Shown here piece after piece: positions 31,460 to 42,852 of a stretch of 64,000 nucleotides of DNA (positions are counted from its first letter, which is position 1; every line of letters begins with the position of its first letter). Source of the stretch: Gossypium raimondii (taxonomy: Eukaryota > Streptophyta > Magnoliopsida > Malvales > Malvaceae); NCBI RefSeq assembly GCF_025698545.1, contig NC_068565.1:5890001-5954000 (forward strand), given 5' to 3'. The position numbers and the translations under genes are program-made. The notes below the pieces were generated by a model. That model searched no databases and was not told the origin of the DNA. It saw nothing but the letters and a program-made list of their open reading frames with translations.

Positions 31460-33534
31460 TGTAATTGGCCAATTTAGCCCGGGCTCATAAAAAAATAATA
31501 AACCCAAAATAATAAAACAAAGTCCAAAATTATATCATTTGACCCGATCGGGATGACCCATTACTTGAAAAGGTTGAAGGACTATCTACAAGCTTGATGC
31601 ATATGGAAACATAATCTTCAAGGATATGCAATCTTAGATATGATATGTAATCTTAGATATGATATGCAATCTTACAAGATATGATTTTGTAATCTTAGAG
31701 ATTTAATTTGTAGATACCTTTTAATCTTAGCCGTTGATGTAATTAATCTGTACCGTTGGATTTTGGGAGGCTCAACTATAAATAGATGCCTCTCCCTTCA
31801 TTGTAGAGGGGACTGTTTCTCTTGCGTTTTTATTTTCTTTGGCATGTTCAATAGGGTTCTTTCGATTTGATTTATTTGCGAATTTAGGCCTAGAATTTAC
31901 GTCAAAGCTCGATTTAGTCTTTTTTATTTATTATTTATTATTATTAAATATGATTTTCTTGTTATTAAGTTATTATTATTATTACTATATATATACATAC
32001 GCATATTGTTTTACAATAATATATATACATACATTTATTTAAAAAAACTTTCATAAACACATGCACATATTATATATATATATTATTATTCTATTTGCAT
32101 AACTTTTATATATATATATATATTTACATTTTATATACTATACATTTTTATTTCCTAACTTTTATATGCATATATATATACACTTTTATATTTTTTACTT
32201 TGATAAATATGTATATACGTATGTTTTCTTATATTATTCTTCATAAATTTTTATATATATTTTCTAAATTAATTAATTTCAATATATGTAATTATTATTA
32301 TTTGTTTTATATATATGTAATTATCTTCTTTATAATCTATATATATGTAGATAATTTTTTTATATATGTACATGTATATATTTATATATTTTTCTAATGA
32401 AAATTTTTATATTTATATATATATATACATATATATCTATGTTTTTATTTTTAAAATGCTTAAATACATACTTATATTTTTAATGCATATTTTATAATTT
32501 ATATGTATATATTTATATATTTTCTTTATTTTATTATGTATTTTGTTTGTATAAATTTATAATCCAAAATTTTATATGTAAATCATATGTATGTTTTTAT
32601 TCTTCATAATTTCAATGTATATATTTTTATTTTTTATTTCCTTCATTTGTTTTTTGATTTATGTTTTCATTTATATTTTGTTCATTTATTTGATACTTTG
32701 CATGTCAAGGATTATTGCTTTTTGTATATTAATTTCGTTTATTTATTTTTTATATTATTTCTATGCCATTGTTGTATTTGTTATCGTGACATTTATACAT
32801 ACTTTCAATATAACATTACGTCATCTTTTACTCAAATTTAAAATGGAAAATTTTCAAAATAGAGATAATATTCGTATTTAGGATTTTCAAGAAAATTGAG
32901 CCCTAACGTATTGGGTTCCAATTTTCTTCGTTAAATCTAATAATCGAGAATTGCTCTTTAATCAAACAAAATAAAACTTGTCATCGGGAATTTAATATAT
33001 TGTGTCCTAATGTATTGAATGTGACACGTTGATTTCTAGAGATAAAGATTTAAAAAAAAAAACAAAGAAAATATTGAATGTTTGAGATTTTAAGAAATCG
33101 TGCCCTAACGTATTGGGCTACGATTTCTTCATAAATTTTGAACAATTAAATATTTTCTTAAATTTTATTACACGAGTTTTTTTGGACTAACTCATCTTGA
33201 AAAGAATAAAATGTTGTGCCCTAAGGCATTGGGTGTGATATTTTTTTTTCAAAATGAGAAAGCCTTAATAAATAATTTAATTTAACTAAGGATAGTATTT
33301 ATTAACTCTCGACATTAAGACACAAATTAATCAACTTGGTACCAAATTTTGGGCGTTACGAGGGTGCTAATCGTTCCTCGTACGTAACTGACTCCCGAAC
33401 CTGTTCTTCTAAAACTCGTAGACCAAAGTTATTTTAGGTGATCCAATCACACCTCAATAAAAGATTGGTGGCGACTCCCGTTTTCATCGACAACTAATTT
33501 TTGTTTTTTTTCAAAAATAAAAATGGTTTCGACA
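31460..33534 (+). mobile_element. Solo LTR, Ty3-gypsy type (Tat-like), 2075 bp
   Basis: Starts TGTAATTGG and ends TTTCGACA, the TG...CA ends of an LTR. AACAT occurs immediately before (31455-31459) and after (33535-33539), a 5-bp target duplication. No internal region, primer-binding site or second LTR follows, so this is a solo LTR left by recombination. Inside, a plausible LTR promoter (CTATAAATAGATG near 31778) precedes a very AT-rich stretch. Several CCTAACGTATTGGG-type units lie at 32900-33240, and TGGTGGCGACTCCCG lies near 33467-33481. The last motif and the length suggest a Tat/Ogre-like gypsy lineage; that assignment is from memory. The intact duplication suggests fairly recent insertion. 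Open frames within it (31839-32881) are chance. Confidence 0.8.
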
Positions 33535-33539
33535 AACAT

Positions 33540-34972
33540 AATAAAGTAATTTATGATAATCCATGATTAATGCTTGTGATATATAAAATGTAAATTTTAA
33601 ATACTTTTAAATAATTAACAAAAAAGATATTTTTAAAATTTAATTTAAATATATAACTTATATTTATCTTTTATAATTACTATAAATGAGAGGGTAAATT
33701 TATAATTTATACCTTAAACCCTAAACCCTAATTTTTTTAATTCAATGATAAAGAAAGCATTTTTTAAATAATCCAATACGTTCATGAATATCAAATTAAT
33801 TTTTTATTCTTATTTTAAACAAACAGAAAATGAAAGCACAAAACCCTAACCCTAATGTTTAACTGTAATATTAAAATTAAAATTAAAATTTTAAGTTCTC
33901 AATAAATATTAAAACCCTAAATCAAATCCATTTCTCAATACTAAATATTAATTTAATATGCGTATGTTATGTAATGAATGGCTACAAATTGGTAAAAGAG
34001 TTTATTTTGTAGAATAACCATTATAAATGTAAGCTTACAAGCTTTTATAAAATTTTAGAAAGAGCCATTAATCAAATAATTTAGTTACATTCAAGTTTAA
34101 AGTTCAGTGTAGGGAGATAGATATTTTTCATGGATCCAAGGCAAAGTCAATTTCAAACAATGTTATCCTAGTCAATGGTTACTTCAATTCCAAGCTTGAG
34201 ATTCTTCCCAACAAAACATTGAAGATCTTCATGACTTTGTCTAAACAATGGAAGTTCTGATTGTTGACTTGCACCCTGCATGAAACTTGAATCCATATCC
34301 ATTCACCTTCTTTATCAGAATAATAAACTATAATAGAGGAAGAAAAGAAAGGAAATTAATATAAACTTTTTACATGTATCACTATGCAATTAAGTATTTT
34401 ATTTCTTACAAAAGGAAAATAAAACATAAAACACAAATTTGTTTTACAAGCAACAAAAAGAAACAAACATGTTTTTTCATGTAGTTGAAATCCAAGTCCA
34501 ACTGGCTCAATCTGCCCTGAATAGTTGGACTGGAACTAAAAGATTAAGGCCTATCTACATCCTTCTATTCTCTTTCTCCTAATTAGGCTTATAAGAGTCC
34601 ACTTATGCTGGACCAGATTGGTGGCATAAATATATATTTGTGTGTAATGTATGCTTTCATCAAGAAACAGGTCACTTTTGGTGTTCCCCAATCTTGTTTT
34701 TAACAACAAAAAACAAAATATCAGTTGCTGCAGGCCTGTTCCTAGGATCTTGTAATGAATTTTAACAAAATTTTAATGATTACCAAAATCTTGGAGAAAC
34801 CAGAAAGATCAATATCTTGAAAGTATTTCTTTTGTTTCAAGTTTGCAAGAAAATAGTGTCAAAATTACAAACAAGATGGTGTTCATAGCAGAAAACCAAC
34901 ACAAGTCGACAAGACAAAGTTTGGATATATATATATATATATATAAAGAGGATAATATGCATTCATAAAAAA
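33540..34972. other. Spacer with telobox-like repeats and 3' flank of the Ser-rich gene
   Basis: Short telomere-like strings (AAACCCTAAACCCTAA near 33716-33731, AAACCCTAACCCTAA near 33841-33855, AAACCCTAA near 33911) lie in AT-rich DNA. The 34.1-34.97 kb part probably includes the 3'UTR of the minus-strand Ser-rich gene, with a (TA)n tract near 34926-34944. No further gene. Confidence 0.4.
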
Positions 34973-35668
34973 TTATACAGCATTTTTCAAATTGCCATGC
35001 ATCACATCTTGTTTCCTGGAAGGTTCCATGGCATGACACACTCTGCAGGCAAACAAAAATAGCCTGAAAAACTTCAGGCAAGGCCCCGATCTTCCCCTAC
35101 CGCTACTACTCCTTTTTTGATGATGCTCACCTTGTTTCTTGGCTCTCAAGGCTTCTTTCCCTTCAACCCCACTATTTTTCCTCCTCGATACCTCACGTTT
35201 CAGAACAGGCACTTGTGTAATGTACTGCCATCTCTGAGAATCCCCATACAGCTGAGCTGTTACCATTTTGCTTGCTTTATTACATGCATGGATTTTGCTA
35301 TGGTACAACAACCTCCTCTCCGAATTGTCACTTGAGCTTGTCCTTGCACTGCTGCAACTGCTTCTGCTGTTGGTGCTGTTACTTCTCGAAGACATCAATG
35401 AATCCTTGCTGTTGATGCTGCTTGTTCTGCTTGTCCCACGAGAACAACTTCCTGCAATCGTTGTTCCAGGTTGTAAAGGAAAGGCATGTGGCAAGAGTCG
35501 ACCATTGAAGAAAAGATGATCAGCTGGTGAGGTTCTACATGGATCTTGAGAAGGTGAATCCGGGGTAAAACACCCGAATTCGAACTCCGAATCGAGATCT
35601 TGGTTCGGGGTGCTAGGGAAGGAGAATATCTCACCAGAACTAGACCTTTTCCTACGATCTGTTTCCAT
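34973..35668 (-). CDS. Ser-rich basic protein, function unknown
   Basis: Uninterrupted 231-aa frame, ATG at 35668, TAA at 34975-34973. It begins METDRRKRSSSGEIFSFPST. A block near residues 30-65 looks conserved (EFEFGCFTPDSPSQDP, then SPADHLFFNGRLLPHAFPLQ). Residues about 75-115 are a dense Ser/Arg/Thr tract, and the C-terminal third is basic (KREVSRRKNSG, KKQGEHHQKRSSSGRGRSG) with a Cys-containing hydrophobic patch (CLKFFRLFLFACRVC). The FF-x-G-x-LLP element recalls membrane-associated kinase regulators (MAKR/BKI1-type), but similarity is too slight to assign. From memory, Arabidopsis has an unnamed Ser-rich gene (At3g15250) at this place in the block. No splice junctions are needed. Confidence 0.72.
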   Translation of the reverse strand: METDRRKRSSSGEIFSFPSTPNQDLDSEFEFGCFTPDSPSQDPCRTSPADHLFFNGRLLPHAFPLQPGTTIAGSCSRGTSRTSSINSKDSLMSSRSNSTNSRSSCSSARTSSSDNSERRLLYHSKIHACNKASKMVTAQLYGDSQRWQYITQVPVLKREVSRRKNSGVEGKEALRAKKQGEHHQKRSSSGRGRSGPCLKFFRLFLFACRVCHAMEPSRKQDVMHGNLKNAV

Positions 35669-37373
35669 GGAAGAACTTCAATTACACTAATTTCTCTTTT
35701 AGTGTTGAAACTTTGAGGGTGTACTTCTATTTAAACTAAGTTGATGGTATTGATCATACTATGATAGCTAGGAACAAGGTGAGAGAATCATGTGTTATGT
35801 CAAGATGGGGGCAGCTATGGGACCCCTTGTTGGGTGATTCTTATGAGTTTCTTTTTTGTTGGTGTAAATCATGAAGTCATTCTTGCCAACTCAAGCTTAA
35901 CCCTATCACATGGGGAGAGCTTAGTGTTGTAATAATATTGTTCAATGTTGGATTTTCCTAAATGTGGGTCTTAAATGATTCAAACTAAGCCCTTTTTTTT
36001 TCTGTCATCTTTGACCAAAGCTTAAGATCTCGTAAAATGATCTCAACGACCTTGATCTAATGAATCCTATAAACTTGTCTCCCAAAATAATATATCAAGT
36101 ATTGAAACCCAAATCTCATCCTATCCTTATCAGTTGAGCTGAGACTGTATTTGGGTTAAAGCAATGTATTTTAATATATATATGTATATGTATAGTAACC
36201 AAATTCATTGCTTCGGTATACCTTACAAGCAAATGCAAGAAGCAGATGGCAATATTTAGGTGGATATTGGGTCAAACATATTAAAATTTATAGCCATTTT
36301 GCTTATATGATATCAAAGTATGAGCAAATTGGGTGGCATTCTCTTTAGCCTTTATTCATCAACTTGCTTTTGTTTTTTAAGAGTTGACACAGCCTCCCAA
36401 AAATACTCTTCCATATAAAGCAAAAAATAGAGCTTTTTAGACTATAGAGAGGAGGAACATTGAGTTATTGGCTACTCAATTCCCCCCACACAAATTGCTA
36501 AAAAATTGTTTTAAGTTAATCTAATAAGTACTAATTTGATTGTTTAGGCTCTCTCAAGACCATGGTTATGATGGGATTAACAAAGCAAAACTTTCTTTGT
36601 GTTTGTGAAAGCAAAGGCTAAGTAGGGACTACTTAGATTTTTTTAAAAAGAAACCCAGTATTTTTTAATTTTTTTAATTTCTTTAATTTCATCAAACACT
36701 TTGGATCACTCCTAGAAATGAGGAAAAAACAAAGAGCTCCTTAAAGAATTTCCTTTGTCTCCCATTTGGGTTTCTTTAGGGAAACTTTTGGGGTCCATTT
36801 GAGGTCATCATGCCTTTGGGACCACCAGCATTGAGCCTAAGTTTGGTCTCTACTTTATTGCCCCCACAACCAAGCAACCCCATTTCCTGAATTCTTTTGT
36901 GTTCCCTTTGTTGATACTCTTAGATCTTTAAAGACTATGTAGATGGTTGTTGGTCCATAGATTTAGAGGAGTGGGTTTAGCTGACTCTTGAGCTGAACTT
37001 TTTGACTAGGCAGAAGCATGCCATGGGCTTATTTTGGTCCGAGTTTAATGTTTTGAACTCATATTAAGGCTTTGCCAAATAGTCTATTGGATTCTTTTTC
37101 CATTTAGGTAGAAAAACAAGCCCATTTCAATTACATAAAAGAAGATTGCATGAACATATATATACATACGTCTCGGAGAACATTCATGGAACGCAGCGTG
37201 TCAACAGTTGATCTACTTCAACCAACACCTGTCTCCATCTTTTAATTACACAACTATCTCCTTTGCTTCCTCATCATCTTCTTTCCCGTCTTTATCCCAG
37301 GTTTTGTTCTACTTTCCCCCCTTCCCTTTGGCACTATATATATACGTACAAGCTCTTTTCCTTTTAGAAAGCT
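35669..37373. other. Divergent spacer between Ser-rich and PP2C genes
   Basis: Promoter space for both flanking genes, which are transcribed away from each other. CTATATATATAC near 37334-37345 could be a TATA box for the PP2C gene. A GGGGTCC/GGACCACC patch lies near 36790-36825. No coding gene seen. Confidence 0.5.
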
Positions 37374-38608
37374 ATGGCTTCAGGCAGAGAAATCCTCCAT
37401 AAGATGAAGGTATGCAGCTCTATTTTCTTTGCTATGCCATGGTATATCTTAGTATCACTAACATCTCTGTTCTTTATCTTTACTATTTACTCAGTTTCAT
37501 ATACCGGTTTACTGCAGGAAAAAGTACAAGAAAAAGTTGGCTTAGGTTCCACAGCTGAATCTGGGAAAGGGAAAAGTAAAGCGTCAAAGAACATAAAACA
37601 TGGTTATCATCTAGTGGAAGGGAAATCCCTTCATCCCATGGAAGACTATGTTGTTGCAGAGTTTAAGCATGTTGGTGATAGCGAGCTTGGTTTGTTTGCT
37701 ATATTTGATGGTCATCTAAGCCAAGTAATTCCTGATTATTTGAAGTCACATTTGTTTGATAATATCTTAAACGAGGTAATTAATATCAAATCTTTTTAAA
37801 GCATCAATGTGTAAATTGGTGTATCATAGTCTTAGATTTTGTTCCTTGTGTTACAAGCAGCCTGACTTTTGGATCGAACCGGAGAATGCAATAAGGAAAG
37901 GATATCGAATAACAGATCAGGACATATTGGAGAAAGCAGTTGATTTAGGCCAAGGCGGTTCAACTGCAGTCACAGCAATATTAATCAACGGCCAGAAGCT
38001 AGTAATAGCGAATGTGGGTGATTCTCGGGCTGTTATCTGCAAGAATAGTGAGGCTAAACAGCTCTCAGTTGATCATGAGCCCACTACAGAAAAGGAAAGC
38101 ATTGAAAATCGAGGTGGTTTTGTGTCGAACTTTCCAGGTAATGAGTTCCAACGATCATTTAATAAAAAACCGCATTAACAGTTCGATCACAATATAACAA
38201 GCTGCAAATTTTGCTAATCATTGCAGGGGATGTTGCACGCGTTGATGGGCAGTTGGCGGTGGCGAGGGCATTCGGTGACAAGAGCTTAAAGGAACATCTT
38301 AGTTCCGAGCCGGATGTCACCGTAGAAATAATCGACGATGACACAGAATTACTAATATTGGCAAGTGATGGCTTATGGAAGGTTGACAATTGCCTTGTCT
38401 AAATGTTATTTATCTTTTGTTGAAACTGCATATTGCAGAACTGTTTGCATTATTTCCTTCAAACTGATTGCAGGTCATGACGAACCAAGAAGCGATCGAT
38501 GCTATCAGGAACGTTAAGGATGCTTGGTCCGCGGCAAAGCTCCTAACCGATGAAGCTGTTAAGAGGAACAGCACGGATGACATTTCCTGCATTGTTGTAA
38601 CATTTTAG
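37374..38608 (+). CDS. Protein phosphatase 2C (PPM family)
   Basis: Five coding exons: 37374-37409, 37518-37775, 37861-38137, 38227-38381, 38474-38608; 861 nt, 286 aa. It is a metal-dependent Ser/Thr phosphatase. Visible motifs: HPMEDY (51-56), FDGHLS (75-80) with metal-binding D76, GGSTAV (130-135), NVGDSRAV (149-156), DGQLAVARAFGD (197-208), ASDGLW (236-241) with D238, and DDIS (277-280) with D278. Length and sequence match the small At3g15260-type PP2Cs (289 aa there). Many PP2Cs have DGHGG; DGHLS is the form I recall for this clade. Exon 1 encodes only MASGREILHKMK. Intron 1 is 108 nt, in frame and free of stops, so a retained-intron isoform is possible. The gene converges with the SPL gene 330 bp downstream. 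Substrate unknown. Confidence 0.94.
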
Positions 38609-38902
38609 TGTGGCATTGGCTTTTCAAATAATGTGCAAGCACCCTTTGTTATGCATATTTTGTCATATCAGAAGCTTTCTCATACATAACCAAAAATGTA
38701 CTGAAGCTGTTTAAATGAACTAAATGAAGATTCAGATGTATCCTAAAGATTGTTGTGTTCATCATTGATACAATAGAGAACTCCATAGATAAAAGGGTTA
38801 TCAGTACAGAAAGCATAGAGTCCAGTACAAGCCATTGTTATTAAATCCTCCAGTATAGTATTGTAAGTAACTACTACATAGTGCAAGGCTTGAGCCATTG
38901 GT
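38609..38902. other. Convergent 3' ends of PP2C and SPL genes
   Basis: Stops of the two convergent genes are only 329 bp apart, so this short stretch must hold both 3'UTRs and both polyadenylation regions, which may overlap. Confidence 0.55.
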
Positions 38903-38922
38903 TGACAGAAGAGAGGGAGCGT
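38903..38922 (-). promoter_or_regulatory. miR156 target site in the SPL 3'UTR
   Basis: The plus strand here reads TGACAGAAGAGAGGGAGCGT. Compared with miR156 (TGACAGAAGAGAGTGAGCAC) it is identical at positions 1-13 and 15-18, differing at 14, 19 and 20. The SPL mRNA (minus strand) therefore carries a near-complementary site 15 nt after its stop codon. SPL3/4/5-class genes are known to carry their miR156 site in the 3'UTR. Perfect pairing over the cleavage site (positions 10-11) predicts regulation. Confidence 0.88.
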
Positions 38923-38937
38923 TGGTGCTTAAGCTCC

Positions 38938-39600
38938 CTATCTGATATGGGAACGTTTAAAAGAGGAATTTCCAGGGATTGTTATTGGAACTCTGGCTCT
39001 TTGATCATCAACCTGCCTGCAATAACCCTCTTTTAACTGTGGACTTGTTCCCTTGCGACTTGATCCTTCTGCGGATGATTCAGCTGAGCTCTTCCTACGC
39101 CGTTCGTTGTGTCCGGCCAAACGACTACGGCAGCTCCTTTTTGCTTCATCAAACTCTGATAGCTCATGGAACCTGTGAAACCATACCATCAAAGCTGATA
39201 ACATGTTAAACAACTGTTCAAACTGTTTGACTTGTAGGTCAAGTAATTAGAACTAAAGCAATATAATCAAATGGTAGAACAAAAACCTGCTGCATTGCTG
39301 ACAGAATCGTTGCCTGATCCCAGCAACAACCACAACCGGCGCCTTAGCATGAATCTCACACACCTTATGGCGCCGGTGGTATCTCTTGGCCACCGATAAA
39401 TCGACCCCACATTTTTCCACTTGACAAGAAGGTGGCAACACCCCACCAACACCACCGCTAGACCCTCTCCTTCCAGATGCTTTCTTCTTCTTTTCATCAT
39501 CTTGAACACCATGATAAACAGCACCCTCTTCTTCTTCTTCTCCTCCTCCTTCTTCCTCCATGTCATTGTCAACATCTTCAGCCATGAAATCCTTATTCAT
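38938..39600 (-). CDS. SPL5: SPL3/4/5-class SBP-box transcription factor
   Basis: Two coding exons, 39600-39287 and 39172-38938 (minus), 549 nt, 182 aa. The SBP DNA-binding domain spans about 57-134: zinc site 1 uses C59, C64, C81 and H84; site 2 uses C100, C103, H107 and C119. It is followed by the bipartite nuclear signal [17 protein letters not shown]. The intron falls after CQQCSR, the conserved SBP position. The N-terminus is strongly acidic ([13 protein letters not shown]). Small size with almost only an SBP domain marks the SPL3/4/5 class, which promotes vegetative phase change and flowering. Arabidopsis SPL5 has about 181 aa. The start at 39600 is the first ATG in frame. A miR156 site lies in the 3'UTR. 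SPL4 is the equally close alternative name. Confidence 0.92.
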
Positions 39601-42600
39601 ATTTGCTTTCAAAACTACTCGTTCATCTGAAACCTATAGCTTCCGTTGCCGCAGCAGAAGAAAGAGATATATATAATGGAGTGCCGATGAAATACTGAGA
39701 GCAAAATATTGAGGAAAGAAGGAAAAGGAAAGGGGGGGGGGGGTTGAGGACCACAAGCAACATTTTCTCCTTTGTATGCTTGTGTCAGTGTAGTTGTTTT
39801 CTGGTGAATGATTGGAAGTTCAAAAAAGAAGCAGCTAGGAATTTGGATTCTTTAGATATGCAATTAATACTAGATTTTTTTTTCAGGCCTAAATTTTTTG
39901 CCATTAATGAATCTCTCACAAGAACTCAATTATTGCTTCTCCCAAGGTAGTTTTCAATTAGAGACCATACTGGTTTCAGTCATTCAGTGTCGGTACATTA
40001 TTGTGTCAAAATTTAAATGAAATCTGATGAAAGTTACACTTGTTTTTAAGGCTTTAATCTATATAGTTAAAGAGAACAACATGTAGAGCATGTAAGTAAA
40101 ATTTAAACCCATGTTGATGACAGACACTTTGAGAGAGACATATCAAAAGGGGTCATTGAAATGAATCCTGTAATGGACTGTAAAGCAAAAACCAATTGTG
40201 GGTGTTGGAATTGGACAAGGAGTGCGTATCAGAGTAGTACCCTAAGCTTTATCCCATATCCCTTAACTTTATATATACTTCTGTCATCTTTTACCAGATG
40301 TTTAAAAAAGAAGCAATGTTCCTTTTTTATTTTCAATATGTATATCATTGAATTTCATTACATGGATGAATGTAAAAAAAAAAAAAAAAACTCACCTTTA
40401 AATGTATGTTTTTTTTAAACTGAGGGAGGAATGGATGCCTAAAAATGAAAAAAGCATATTGAATAGGTGACATTGACATAACACAAGTTTTCACATGGCT
40501 TTGTACTGTATATTGTACTGGATAAAATTGTTCAACCAAAAACTTGCAGAATTGGTGCATATTATTATCAACTCCACACTTTAGGTTTCTTTGGTAATTT
40601 TTCTTTCATAAGTTTGCTTGCTAATAAATATGGAGAAATATTTTTTCCTTTTATGTACCGGAAAAATAATCTCTCATCCTATTTTTTTTCTTCTCATTTT
40701 TCTTTCTTACCAAGTACATCTTTTATATTTACATATGCATGCGCGCACGTGCTATATTATACGTAATTTAAAAAAAATATATTCATGTTGAATATTTATA
40801 CAATCTAATAAACAAGAAGTTGAAATTATTTAATCACAAGATAAATCGACTTAACATTTGAAACGATTTTTAAATCATTGGTTTCGGTCGTTGTCCAAGC
40901 TATATCGTCTACTTTTCACCTCCCCCATACACTCCTTCATTGCTTTTATTCCATGAAACTCAAATGCTATCCCTATCATTTCAACATCATTTTTTCCCCA
41001 AAATTTTCAACACTGTATATATATACACGCACATCATCAAATGCCCCATCATTCTCAGTTTTGAGTTATTAGGTTTTGGTCCATTTCCATCTTCTTAGAT
41101 TCTTTTCCCTTTTCCCCCCTTATTGTTTTTGTTTCTTTAATTAGACTCACAAAGAAAAAAGAAATACTGAAATTTACGTCATTCTCATCAAATTTCAGTG
41201 TTCATTTCCCATTTCCCATTTCCTACCACCTAATTTCACATTTTCCTCGACCTTCTCTGTTTCCCTGCACGTTATGTAAAAAGAAGAAGAAGATATAATC
41301 ATAATTTATAATGATTATATAAAAAAAATTTTAAGTGAAGCTACAAATGGAGGAATATAGTTAGATATGCATAAGGATTTAAGGAAAGTTTGGAACTTAT
41401 GATGTGAGAAGCATTATGTAAAGAAAGGATATACAGCTGTTTGATGAGACACCTACATATATTCTCTATACGTCTTTCTCAACCATATGCTTTGCAATTA
41501 CTTTGAAATTTCAAGATTTTTTTTTATAGTTTGCTTAATTTAGATAATTCTTTCTCCACTACTTCTTTTTTTCTTTTGAAAATATAAACAAAAGTAAGAT
41601 AACAAAATCCCCAACATTTTGTGTGGTTGAAACTTCAAAATAAAAAATTGAGATTGAAATAACAAATATTTGATTTTGTTGATAATGAGGTTTTGGTTTA
41701 ATTGGAATATTGAAACCCTATTTAATTTAGATTTTACTCTGGGTATTCTGATTATTAGTCTGGCCGTACTTTGTACTGATTAATTATGATTATACTTATA
41801 ATTTTATCGTAAAGAAATTTACAACTTAGTAATAAACCCTAAATTTTAAATTTCAGGTTAATTAGAAAAATATCGATCCTACCAAGGAGTCCATTTCATA
41901 AAATGCATAAAAATAAAAATCAAGTCATTGGCTGTTTCCTCAACCTTCTGTATGCTTATTCGGGATTTGTGAATGTTTCTTTTAATAATATATTTTCTAA
42001 CTTTCTTTGAAAACCCATGAATATTAAGGCACTAGACTAAATTATTTTAAAGTAGATATGTGTATAAGATTCCCAAGCTTGCTTCGTCAACCCATGCATG
42101 CAAATTCGTCAGAAGGATGGGTTATGGTACCATTTCTATATAGTGATAATAAAAGTAAATAGATAAATGTCCTTCATGTTGTTTTGTTTTGTCCTGAAAA
42201 GGATGGCTAAGTTTCGGACCACAAGTTTTAATTTGTAAATAAATGTAGTGATTGATTCGTCGTCCACCCAATATATTTCCAGTTTCAGTATGCATGATCT
42301 GATTTGAGATCCAATCTGTCTTGTGGCTTAGATTTAGGGTTTGCCTTCGTTGACCACGTTGACACCATTTTTCCCTCTAACGGACACCAGCAGTGCAAAG
42401 GAATTGCTTCGTTTGTGCAGTGAAAAACAGACAAAACGCGTTGAAGGTGTTATTATTTATTATAATAAATAATTAATTTGAAAAAAATATTTGTGAAATA
42501 TTATAAAGAAACGAATCAATTACAATTTTTAAAAAAGTTTTATAAAATAAAACAATTAAAATATTTATAAAATATTATGATACATGTTATTTTATTAAAT

Positions 42601-42615
42601 AAAATTATAATTTCA
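39601..42615. other. SPL upstream region and AT-rich spacer
   Basis: SPL promoter side, with a GA-rich leader and a G12 run near 39733-39744. Then long AT-rich DNA, with modestly more complex patches near 40730-41060 (GCGCGCACGTGC near 40741) and 42090-42440. I see no gene, RNA or clear mobile element. Confidence 0.45.
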
Positions 42616-42820
42616 CATATTTTAATAATTTTAAAAATAAAACAATTTACAACTTTTATTATATAGCATTTCTAATTTAATGTCCTTAAAATCATTTCTT
42701 ATTCTATCTCGGTGTCCATATTTTAATAATTTTAAAAAATAAAACAATTTACAACTTTTATTATATAGCATTTCTAATTTAATGTCCTTAAAAATCATTT
42801 CTTATTCTATCTCAGTGTCC
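42616..42820. repeat. Tandem duplication, two units of about 101-104 bp
   Basis: Bases 42616-42716 are repeated head-to-tail at 42717-42820, almost identically (differences are extra A bases in A-runs and one G/A change near the end). Each unit contains CATATTTTAATAATTTT and ends TATCTCRGTGTCC. The high identity implies a recent duplication. It lies 30 bp before the psbB insertion. Confidence 0.85.
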
Positions 42821-42852
42821 ACTAACCTCAATGTTTATACAAAGGATTATGT

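Noticed and set aside
31615-31700. Short direct repeats (GATATGYAATCTTA units) considered as a CRISPR-like array
   Set aside because: Units are irregular, without unique spacers, inside an LTR of a plant nuclear genome.
31839-32881. Four overlapping plus-strand open frames rich in Y, I and F
   Set aside because: They lie inside the AT-rich part of the solo LTR and translate low-complexity TATA-type repeats; no protein motif is present.
35117-35519. Plus-strand frames with Leu-rich translation
   Set aside because: They are antisense to the Ser-rich tract of the minus-strand gene; Ser codons read as Leu/Glu on the other strand.
37208-37402. 64-codon frame overlapping the PP2C start
   Set aside because: It is leader sequence in another frame and it shares only the first codons' bases with the PP2C.
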